Assembly: GCA_027082895.1 (NCBI GenBank) | Contig: JALWTJ010000117.1 | Location: 1 to 7,959, forward strand | Source: Hyphomicrobiales bacterium | GTDB taxonomy: Bacteria; Pseudomonadota; Alphaproteobacteria; Rhizobiales; Devosiaceae | Direction of reading: 5' to 3' | DNA length: 7,959 bases | Part shown: positions 1 to 6,587 of the stretch, piece after piece | How the letters are laid out: every line of letters starts with the position of its first letter | How positions within the stretch are numbered: position 1 is the first letter of the stretch | Made by a program: the position numbers and the translations under genes | The notes under the pieces: generated by a model | Told to the model about the DNA's origin: nothing | What the model saw: the letters and a program-made list of their open reading frames with translations, nothing else | The model's database searches: none

Positions 1-601
1 ACTGGGAGGACACCACCCCGGACATGGTGATGGTGCCCCCGGAAAAGCTGTCGCCAAAAACACGGGCGGGATACCGATCTTCAGCTTCAAGGCAATCCAC
101 GCGCCCGCCCCCGTCCCGCAACGCCGCGAACAGGGGCCCCACCGGCCGCCCGCTCATCTGGCGGGAAGCCGAAAGGATCCATTCCCCTTTTTCTCCCGCT
201 GCCAGCATGGGCGGCAGGAAACGGGACAGGGTGCCAGCCGAGCCCAGATGCAAACGCCCCGAACAGGGCCGGGTGCGCCCGATACCCCGCACATGGACAT
301 CGGTCCCCGAAATCGCCACCTCCACCCCCAGCCGTCGCAAGGCATCAATGCACCACCAGGTATCATCGGCCCGCAAAATGCCGCGAAGGGTACATTCCCC
401 CTCGGCCAGTCCGGCCAGAATCAGCGCCCGGTTGGACACGCTCTTGGAACCGGACACCATCACCTGCGCCCGAACGGGGGCATGATGGGGCGCAACTTCC
501 AGCCTTTCCACCCCCTTCAGGGCTGTCCAGGGAGTTTCGGAGTCCGGCAGATCTTCCAGAGGCACAAGATCAGGCATGGGATCAAACACGGGATCAGGCA
601 T
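1..601 (-). CDS. aroA: EPSP synthase-like protein (3-phosphoshikimate 1-carboxyvinyltransferase), N-terminal 200 codons only
   Basis: EPSP synthase transfers enolpyruvyl from PEP to shikimate-3-phosphate in the cytoplasmic shikimate pathway. My translation of the minus strand gives the family N-terminal half: SGSKSVSNRAL at residues 50-60 (the Lys-Ser...Arg that binds shikimate-3-phosphate, here K53, S54, R58), LRADDT at 76-81, GSAGTLSRFL at 120-129, GRPVGPL at 151-157, and SSQ at 198-200 just before the window edge. The gene is cut by the edge, not broken. Two positions differ from the usual motifs: SGSKS instead of PGSKS, and GSAGT instead of GNAGT. An acidic, proline-rich extension puts the lysine at 53 rather than near 20. 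The start at 601 is preceded by an AAAGGGAAAG-like site; Met9 at 577 is an alternative with no visible ribosome site. It lies 45 bp behind serA, so co-transcription is likely. The family is confident. Whether it is the main AroA or a paralogue is not. Confidence 0.85.
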   Translation of the reverse strand, partial: MPDPVFDPMPDLVPLEDLPDSETPWTALKGVERLEVAPHHAPVRAQVMVSGSKSVSNRALILAGLAEGECTLRGILRADDTWWCIDALRRLGVEVAISGTDVHVRGIGRTRPCSGRLHLGSAGTLSRFLPPMLAAGEKGEWILSASRQMSGRPVGPLFAALRDGGGRVDCLEAEDRYPARVFGDSFSGGTITMSGVVSSQ

Positions 602-646
602 GCAGGCTTTCCCTTTCGGTTACACAAGATTCATATGGGAATATCC

Positions 647-2245
<1,599 letters not shown>

Positions 2246-2250
2246 TTCTG

Positions 2251-2258
2251 CCTCCTTT
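2251..2258 (-). promoter_or_regulatory. Strong Shine-Dalgarno site of serA
   Basis: The minus strand reads AAAGGAGG, ending 5 nt before the ATG at 2245. This decides the serA start against the longer open frame running upstream. It is the best ribosome site in the window; the other genes have weaker ones. Confidence 0.85.
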
Positions 2259-2268
2259 GTCGTGTTGA

Positions 2269-2302
2269 GACGGAAGGGGAATTCCCGTTCACCGCTTCCG
2301 TC
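2269..2302 (-). promoter_or_regulatory. Hairpin in the serA leader, just upstream of the ribosome site
   Basis: An 8-bp perfect inverted repeat (GACGGAAG at 2269-2276, CTTCCGTC at 2295-2302 on the plus strand) encloses the palindrome GGGAATTCCC at 2277-2286. In serA mRNA it would fold 11 nt upstream of the Shine-Dalgarno sequence. A run of eight A on the plus strand (2303-2310) becomes a U tract 5' of the hairpin in serA mRNA, so this is not a terminator for either direction. A role in mRNA stability, processing or regulation is inference. Confidence 0.45.
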
Positions 2303-2320
2303 AAAAAAAATCTGCTGATG

Positions 2321-2345
2321 GAAAGAAAATCGGGCGGCCCCGCCC
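2321..2345 (-). terminator. Possible weak terminator or attenuator between serC and serA
   Basis: On the minus strand a short GC-rich hairpin (GGGCG, loop GGGC, CGCCC; 2332-2345) is followed by GATTTTCTTTCC. The stem is only 5 bp and the T tract is interrupted, so termination would be partial at best. It lies about 50 bp after the serC stop and could uncouple serA expression from serC. Confidence 0.3.
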
Positions 2346-2394
2346 TGCCGTCCACACGGAAAGGGCAGAACCGCATCGGGTGTGAAGACACCCC

Positions 2395-3579
2395 TCAGGA
2401 GGAAAGCGCTGCCGCCTCCTGCGCAAAGGCCCAGTCCAGCCAGGGCAGCAGAGCAGCAACATCGCCCACTTCCACCGTTGCCCCGCACCAGATGCGCAGA
2501 CCCGAAGGAGCATCCCGGTACGAACCGATATCGTGGGCCACACCCAAATCATCCAGCCGTGCCACCAACCGCTTGGCAAAGGCGGCCTGTTCCCCGGCTG
2601 CCAGACCGCTCACCTGCGGATCAACGATTTTCAGGCACACGGACGTGTTGGAACGCGTGGCCGGGTTCGAGGCCAGGAAATCCACCCACCCCGTTTGCGC
2701 CACCCAGTCCGCAACCGCCAGCGCATTGGCGTCGGCCCGCCCCTGCAGGGCGGAAAGCCCCCCCAGGGAAAGCCCCCATTCCATGGCATCAATCACATCT
2801 TCGATGGCCAGCATGGACACGGTATTGATGGTTGCCCCTTCAAAGATTGCCCGGTTCAGCTTTCCCCCCTTGGTCAGGCGAAGAATCTTGGGCAGGGGCC
2901 ATGCGGGCACATGGCTTTCCAGCCTTTCCACCGCCCGTGGCGACAGAACCAGCATGCCATGGGCCGCTTCCCCCCCCAGCACCTTCTGCCAGGAAAAGGT
3001 GGTGACATCCAGCTTGGAAAAATCCAGTTTCTGGGCAAAGGCCGCCGATGTAGCATCGCAGATCGTCAACCCGTTGCGTTCCGCCGGGATCCATTCACCA
3101 TCAGGCACCCGGACACCCGAGGTGGTACCGTTCCAGGTAAACACCGCGTCCCGGTCGAAATCCACTTTCGACAGGTCCGGCAAGGCACCATAATCCGCCT
3201 CGATCACCCGCACATCGTCAAGCTTCAGCTGCTTGCATATGTCCGTCACCCAGCCCTTGCCGAAACTTTCCCATGCAAGAACATCAACGCCCCGCGCACC
3301 CAGAAGGCTCCACAGGGCCATCTCCACGGCACCCGTATCGGAGGCCGGAACGATACCCACAAGGTAATCATCCGGAATTTCCAGCAACTGCCGCGTCAGC
3401 GCCAACGCATGCTGGATGCGTGCCTTTGCCGGTTTGGAACGGTGGGAACGCCCCACCAGCGCGCGCTCAAGCACATCCGGCGTCCAGCCGGGACGCTTGG
3501 CACAGGGACCAGAAGAAAAATTGGGATTGGCCGGGCGCACGCCCGGTTGTGCGGCATTGGCCGCGCTCAGTTCTGTCAT
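2395..3579 (-). CDS. serC: Phosphoserine aminotransferase (alphaproteobacterial type)
   Basis: SerC is a PLP enzyme that converts 3-phosphohydroxypyruvate and glutamate to phosphoserine and 2-oxoglutarate, and it also serves pyridoxine synthesis in many bacteria. The protein has 394 residues. It matches the subfamily typical of alphaproteobacteria rather than the shorter E. coli type: NPNFSSGPCAKRPGW at 18-32, GRSHRSKPAK at 43-52, the PLP-ring aspartate in CDATSA (D175), and the Schiff-base lysine in TFSWQKVLGG (K199). The start at 3579 is preceded by a modest GAAAGGG site. It is the first gene of the leftward serC-serA-aroA-like cluster and diverges from the SPFH gene across a 195-bp intergenic region. 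A run of eight G codes for L201-G202-G203, next to the catalytic lysine. Confidence 0.96.
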   Translation of the reverse strand: MTELSAANAAQPGVRPANPNFSSGPCAKRPGWTPDVLERALVGRSHRSKPAKARIQHALALTRQLLEIPDDYLVGIVPASDTGAVEMALWSLLGARGVDVLAWESFGKGWVTDICKQLKLDDVRVIEADYGALPDLSKVDFDRDAVFTWNGTTSGVRVPDGEWIPAERNGLTICDATSAAFAQKLDFSKLDVTTFSWQKVLGGEAAHGMLVLSPRAVERLESHVPAWPLPKILRLTKGGKLNRAIFEGATINTVSMLAIEDVIDAMEWGLSLGGLSALQGRADANALAVADWVAQTGWVDFLASNPATRSNTSVCLKIVDPQVSGLAAGEQAAFAKRLVARLDDLGVAHDIGSYRDAPSGLRIWCGATVEVGDVAALLPWLDWAFAQEAAALSS

Positions 3580-3602
3580 TTTACTACCCTTTCAGATAGG
3601 CG

Positions 3603-3636
3603 CCCCTCGTTGGGGAGGGGTGGCCCGCTGCGGGCC
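3603..3636 (-). promoter_or_regulatory. Tandem hairpins in the serC 5' leader
   Basis: Two potential stems sit side by side 24-57 nt upstream of the serC start. The first to be transcribed has a perfect 6-bp stem (GGCCCG/CGGGCC, 3622-3636, 3-nt loop). The second has a 5-bp stem (CCCCT/AGGGG, 3603-3620, 8-nt loop). Neither is followed by a U tract. A structured 'serC' leader RNA has been described upstream of alphaproteobacterial serC genes; I cannot confirm from memory that this matches its consensus. It could equally be a local GC-rich repeat. Confidence 0.4.
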
Positions 3637-3713
3637 TTACGCTTCACCGGCACCAATTGCAACCCAAAAAATGCACCACGAGATAGCCTGTTCCCACGGG
3701 CAACCGGATCTTT

Positions 3714-3742
3714 TTGACATTTTGATATCATAATGATATCTA
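3714..3742 (+). promoter_or_regulatory. Candidate sigma-70 promoter of the SPFH operon
   Basis: A perfect -35 hexamer TTGACA (3714-3719) is followed, after 17 nt, by TATCTA (3737-3742) preceded by TGA, an extended -10 arrangement. The -10 is poor at its last three bases. CATAAT at 3748-3753 is a better -10 match but has no well-spaced -35. Either way the promoter overlaps the palindrome at 3715-3749. Confidence 0.4.
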
Positions 3743-3749
3743 GATGTCA
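3715..3749. promoter_or_regulatory. 35-bp imperfect palindrome, probable operator
   Basis: The centre is a 17-bp perfect palindrome (GATATCAT, A, ATGATATC; 3724-3740). It is flanked symmetrically, after 3-nt spacers, by TGACAT (3715-3720) and ATGTCA (3744-3749). In all, 15 of 17 base pairs are symmetric about 3732. Within it TGATATC occurs twice as a direct repeat 11 bp apart (3723, 3734), one helical turn. The segment is AT-rich in a GC-rich genome and covers the likely promoter of the SPFH operon. The best-placed candidate regulator is the RHH protein encoded at 4663-4902; this link is inference. Confidence 0.65.
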
Positions 3750-3774
3750 TAATAGACTACACGGAGATGTTCCC

Positions 3775-4650
3775 ATGCGTGAAATCAGCGCCCGTTCCTT
3801 TCCCGGCATCCCCGCCCTCATGTTCGCCATCGCTCTCGCCCTTGGTGGCCTTTATCTCGGTCTGAGCGGCTTTGTGGCACTGGTGGATGACCGTTTTGAC
3901 CCCGCCCTGATCCCCGGAATCCTGTTGATCGGTCTTTCCGTCCTGATATTTGTCGGCCTTTACAAGATGGAGCCCAGGCAGACCGCCGTTCTGTCCCTTT
4001 TCGGCAAATATGTAGGAACGACCAAGGAAACCGGCCTGCGTTTCCAGAACCCGTTCTATTCCAAGATGCTGGTCTCCATGCGGGTCCGGAACTTCGAAAG
4101 CGGCCGCCTCAAGGTCAACGATGCCAATGGCAGCCCCATCGAAATTGCCGCCATCGTGGTCTGGGAGGTACAGGACAGCGCCGAGGCGGTGTTCAACGTG
4201 GACGATTACGAAAGCTTCGTACAGATCCAGTCCGAATCCGCCATCCGCGCCATGGCCTCCAGCTATCCCTATGACCCCCACACGGAAAAGGAAATTTCCC
4301 TGCGTTCCCACCCCGACGAAATCTCCCGGCACATGAAGGAGGAAATCCAGCAACGGTTCGACCAGGCCGGTATAAAGGTCATCGAGGCCCGGATTTCCCA
4401 CCTTGCCTATGCGCCCGAAATCGCCCAGGCCATGCTGCAACGCCAGCAGGCCGGTGCGGTTATCGCGGCCCGCTCCCTGATCGTGGAAGGAGCCGTGGGC
4501 ATGGTGGAAAGCGCCCTTGATTCCCTGAAGGAAAAGGGTGTGATTGACCTGGATGAGGAACGGCGTGCCGCCATGGTCAGCAATCTGCTGGTGGTATTGT
4601 GCTCCGACGGCACCACGCAGCCGGTCATCAATGCCGGCTCCATCTACTAG
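3775..4650 (+). CDS. SPFH (band-7/stomatin-like) domain membrane protein
   Basis: The protein is 291 residues. Two hydrophobic segments near the N-terminus (about 14-36 and 44-64) are likely membrane helices or a hairpin. An SPFH domain follows at about 66-240, recognisable from KMEPRQTAVLSLFGKYVGT at 64-82, GLRFQNPF at 87-94, VNDANGSPIEIAAIVVWEV at 114-132 and the helical AYAPEIAQAMLQRQQA at 211-226. SPFH proteins oligomerise at membranes and scaffold proteases or other partners; the specific role here is unknown. The start at 3775 is chosen over an in-frame ATG at 3733 because GGAG (3763-3766) lies 8 nt before it and the longer version would read through the palindrome. It is the first gene of a rightward block, with an RHH gene 12 bp behind it. 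No NfeD partner or protease is visible in the window. The family assignment is strong. Confidence 0.92.
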   Translation: MREISARSFPGIPALMFAIALALGGLYLGLSGFVALVDDRFDPALIPGILLIGLSVLIFVGLYKMEPRQTAVLSLFGKYVGTTKETGLRFQNPFYSKMLVSMRVRNFESGRLKVNDANGSPIEIAAIVVWEVQDSAEAVFNVDDYESFVQIQSESAIRAMASSYPYDPHTEKEISLRSHPDEISRHMKEEIQQRFDQAGIKVIEARISHLAYAPEIAQAMLQRQQAGAVIAARSLIVEGAVGMVESALDSLKEKGVIDLDEERRAAMVSNLLVVLCSDGTTQPVINAGSIY

Positions 4651-4662
4651 CGCCCCGACCAT

Positions 4663-4902
4663 ATGGCATCCAGGAAACGAAAATCCTATCTTCTGCGCAT
4701 CAACCAGGACATCCTGTCGGCCATGCAGCGCTGGTCCGATGACGAATTGCGGTCCCTGAACAGCCAGATCGAATATGTGCTGCGCGATTCTCTCAGGCGC
4801 GCCAACCGCCTGAGAGAGCTCCCCCCCGAAATGACGGTCGCACCACCCCAGGAAACGACGGACGACAGAAAAGCCGACGCGGAAAACCCGGATCAAGAAT
4901 AG
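4663..4902 (+). CDS. Small Arc-like ribbon-helix-helix DNA-binding protein
   Basis: The protein has 79 residues. Residues 7-14 (KSYLLRIN) fit the DNA-contacting beta strand of an RHH fold. Residues 15-26 fit helix A, and 28-46 (ELRSLNSQIEYVLRDSLRR) fit helix B, closely resembling the RSVNSEI...ES stretch of phage P22 Arc. The tail from about 53 is proline-rich and acidic and looks disordered. RHH proteins bind operators as dimers or tetramers. The gene begins 12 bp after the SPFH stop with no recognisable Shine-Dalgarno sequence, so translation may depend on coupling to the SPFH gene. I recall similar small RHH proteins beside SPFH genes in other proteobacteria but cannot check this. No toxin gene accompanies it, so an antitoxin role is not supported. 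Confidence 0.8.
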   Translation: MASRKRKSYLLRINQDILSAMQRWSDDELRSLNSQIEYVLRDSLRRANRLRELPPEMTVAPPQETTDDRKADAENPDQE

Positions 4903-4933
4903 GTGAATGGCTGGCAATTCCCGACCGATCCGG

Positions 4934-4948
4934 CGCAGGTTTCCTGCG
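4934..4948 (+). other. Small hairpin between the RHH and methyltransferase genes
   Basis: A perfect 6-bp stem (CGCAGG/CCTGCG) with a TTT loop lies in the 79-bp spacer. No U tract follows, so it is not an intrinsic terminator. It could affect processing or relative expression, or be chance. Confidence 0.25.
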
Positions 4949-4981
4949 ATCCCTCGAACAAGTCCAACCAGAAAGAATACC

Positions 4982-5581
4982 ATGTGGAACGAACGTTACC
5001 GCCAGCCCGGCTACCTGTTCGGCACCGAGCCGGCACAATTCCTGCGCAACCATGCCGATTTCCTGAAAAAAGACGCCCGCACCCTCGCGGTGGCCGATGG
5101 CGAGGGGCGCAATTCCACCTGGCTGGCCGAAAAGGGGCTGGACGTGACCGCCTTCGACGCTTCGGAAGTGGCCGTTGAAAAAGCCCGCGCTCTGGCCGCC
5201 CGCAAAGGCGTCAAGGTCAACCACCATGTCCTCCCGGTGCAGGAATGGCAATGGCGTCCCGAACAGTTCGATCTCGTGGTGGCCATCTTCATCCAGTTTG
5301 CCGACCCCGCGCTCCGGAGCAGTATCTTTGCGGGCATGAAAAAGACCCTCAGGCCCGGGGGCCTGCTGCTACTGCACGGCTATACCCCTGAACAGCTCGA
5401 CTATGGTACCGGCGGCCCCCCGACCCGGGAGCCCCTCTATACGGTTCCCCTGCTCGAAAAGGCCTTTGCCGACATGGAAATGATCGAACTGAAGGCCCAT
5501 CACTCCGAAATAGAAGAAGGGCCGGGCCATTCGGGCATGTCCGCCCTCGTGGACCTTGTTGCCCGCAAACCGGCCCTGTGA
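4982..5581 (+). CDS. Class I SAM-dependent methyltransferase, TehB-like
   Basis: The protein has 199 residues. It opens with MWNERYRQPGYLFGTEPAQFL, which is typical of the TehB/tellurite-resistance-like methyltransferase group. SAM-binding motif I is a variant form (AVADGEGRNSTWLA, 36-49), the acidic residue that binds the ribose is D59 in FDAS, and the post-motif LRPGGLLLLHGY is at 123-134. The substrate is unknown. TehB itself methylates tellurite, but many relatives act on small molecules or remain uncharacterised. The start at 4982 follows the family N-terminus; an in-frame ATG at 4907 would add 25 Arg/Pro-rich residues not expected of the family. The ribosome site is weak (AGAAAGAA). It is 79 bp behind the RHH gene on the same strand and may be co-transcribed, but a functional link is not shown. 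Confidence 0.88.
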   Translation: MWNERYRQPGYLFGTEPAQFLRNHADFLKKDARTLAVADGEGRNSTWLAEKGLDVTAFDASEVAVEKARALAARKGVKVNHHVLPVQEWQWRPEQFDLVVAIFIQFADPALRSSIFAGMKKTLRPGGLLLLHGYTPEQLDYGTGGPPTREPLYTVPLLEKAFADMEMIELKAHHSEIEEGPGHSGMSALVDLVARKPAL

Positions 5582-5597
5582 CGTCCGGCAAACGAAA

Positions 5598-5627
5598 CCG
5601 GCGCTTCCCCCACAAGGAAAGCGCCGG
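5598..5627. terminator. GC-rich hairpin between convergent genes, likely bidirectional terminator
   Basis: A 9-bp perfect stem (CCGGCGCTT at 5598-5606, AAGCGCCGG at 5619-5627), extendable by two pairs around a bulged A, lies in the 100-bp gap between the convergent methyltransferase and outer-membrane protein genes. Neither side has a strong T tract, so efficiency is uncertain; the position is what is expected of a shared terminator. Confidence 0.6.
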
Positions 5628-5681
5628 CAAATCTGACTCACGGCACGACCACAGCCGGAGGCGAAAACGCCCCCGCCCGGA

Positions 5682-6413
5682 TCAATCGAAGCGGTAACGC
5701 AGGGTTCCGCGCACCTCGTGAATGAAATTGTTGTTGATGATGTAGGTGGGCGGTGTTGCCGGGGGCTGGTTGAGAACCTTGTTCACATAGATGCCCCGGT
5801 AGCCCAGATCCGCCACCACATTGCCCATGTCATAGGTCACACCGGCCATGACCGAAGCGGCCGCTTCAACCGACAGGCCCCAGGCAATCTGGGTGGGAAC
5901 CGCATCCTCGATGTCCGAATAGATCTTGGCAAAACCGACACCGGCCCCGACATAGGCGCCAAAACCGCCCTCAGCCGGGCTGTACCCGCCAAGGTTGAAA
6001 TCATAATACCCGTTGACCTGGAACAGGCCCGCCCGCAGGTCCACCGTGTGGGTGGCCCCGGTCGTGGTCAGCTTGTTGATGGACATGTAGTCCAGCGTCA
6101 CGTCGGTACGCGGCCCGTCACCGGTTTCATACCCGAACCCGACGCCGACACTGTAGCCATATCCCGGCGACTGAAAAGTCGCAACACAGGCGCAATAGGC
6201 GCCGTCCGAAGCGTGCCACAGGTCACCCGAAACCGATCCGCGCAAGTAGAACGATCCGCCCAGACCGTAGTCCACCGGTGGCAGGTCCGGAATGTCATAG
6301 GTAGGAGGAACATATTGAGGCATGTCCGCAGAAAAGGCAGAGCCCGTCAAGGGCAGCTGCAGGACAGTTGCCCCGACAATTGCCACAGCGGAAACAGTGA
6401 GCAACTTACGCAT
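5682..6413 (-). CDS. Outer-membrane beta-barrel protein (Omp25/31-like)
   Basis: The precursor has 243 residues. A signal peptide is clear: MRK, a hydrophobic core to about 20, and probable cleavage at SAFSA-D (after residue 29). The mature N-terminus (about 30-48) is rich in Pro, Tyr and Asp. The rest alternates glycine and aromatic residues in amphipathic strands typical of an eight-stranded porin-like barrel: SFYLRGSVSGD at 54-64, YGYSVGVGFGYE at 85-96, GFGAYVGAGVGFAKIY at 150-165, and the closing HEVRGTLRYRFD. The chain ends in Asp after the Phe rather than in the usual terminal aromatic residue. A CAC pair (Cys74, Cys76) lies in a likely surface loop. It would sit in the outer membrane as a structural or small pore protein; no substrate can be read. 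The start at 6413 has an AAAGGGAT ribosome site about 10 nt upstream. It lies 174 bp behind glmM and probably has its own promoter. Confidence 0.88.
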   Translation of the reverse strand: MRKLLTVSAVAIVGATVLQLPLTGSAFSADMPQYVPPTYDIPDLPPVDYGLGGSFYLRGSVSGDLWHASDGAYCACVATFQSPGYGYSVGVGFGYETGDGPRTDVTLDYMSINKLTTTGATHTVDLRAGLFQVNGYYDFNLGGYSPAEGGFGAYVGAGVGFAKIYSDIEDAVPTQIAWGLSVEAAASVMAGVTYDMGNVVADLGYRGIYVNKVLNQPPATPPTYIINNNFIHEVRGTLRYRFD

Positions 6414-6475
6414 GATTTACAAATCCCTTTATTGCACCAGCAAGTGGTCGATGCCGGGATTGTGCCATCTATTTC

Positions 6476-6490
6476 TTAAAGCGCCCTTAA
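6476..6490. promoter_or_regulatory. Candidate CtrA binding site upstream of the outer-membrane protein gene
   Basis: The sequence is TTAA (6476-6479), seven bases, TTAA (6487-6490), a full match to the CtrA consensus TTAA-N7-TTAA known in alphaproteobacteria. It lies 63-77 bp upstream of the start of the outer-membrane protein gene. A further near-match (TTAA-N7-TAAA on the minus strand) lies near 6528-6542. CtrA often controls cell-cycle, motility and envelope genes. Regulation here is inference; the region is AT-rich and contains six TTAA tetramers. Confidence 0.45.
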
Positions 6491-6510
6491 CCTTAACTTT
6501 TAACCTTAAC
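6487..6510. repeat. Tandem 11-bp direct repeat TTAACCTTAAC
   Basis: TTAACCTTAAC occurs at 6487-6497 and again at 6500-6510 with a 2-bp gap, giving a 13-bp period. It overlaps one half of the CtrA-type site and lies in the probable promoter region of the outer-membrane protein gene. It may be a regulator site cluster or a simple-sequence duplication. Confidence 0.7.
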
Positions 6511-6587
6511 AACGCAAGAATTGGTCATTTATATTTGCTTAACACTTCAGAATTCCATTAGCGGAAAATGACGCCGTTGCCCTTGCT

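Noticed and set aside
2269..2310. Hairpin plus A8/T8 run as an intrinsic terminator
   Set aside because: The T run lies 5' of the hairpin on the transcribed (minus-sense) RNA, and the plus-strand RNA would have A, not U, after the stem.
2246..2488. 81-residue N-terminal extension of SerA
   Set aside because: The family N-terminus and a strong ribosome site fix the start at 2245; the extension would overlap serC and translate hairpin sequence.
2533..3717. Plus-strand open frame of about 394 codons
   Set aside because: Antisense to serC, rich in His, Gly and Pro; no domain.
4663..4902. RHH protein as antitoxin of a toxin-antitoxin pair
   Set aside because: Neither neighbour resembles a toxin; one is an SPFH protein and the other a full-length methyltransferase.
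4907..4981. 25-residue extension of the methyltransferase
   Set aside because: Arg/Pro-rich and unlike the family; the MWNERY start at 4982 matches relatives.
3757..4983. Minus-strand open frame of about 408 codons
   Set aside because: Antisense to the SPFH and RHH genes, whose families are clear; composition is that of an antisense shadow.
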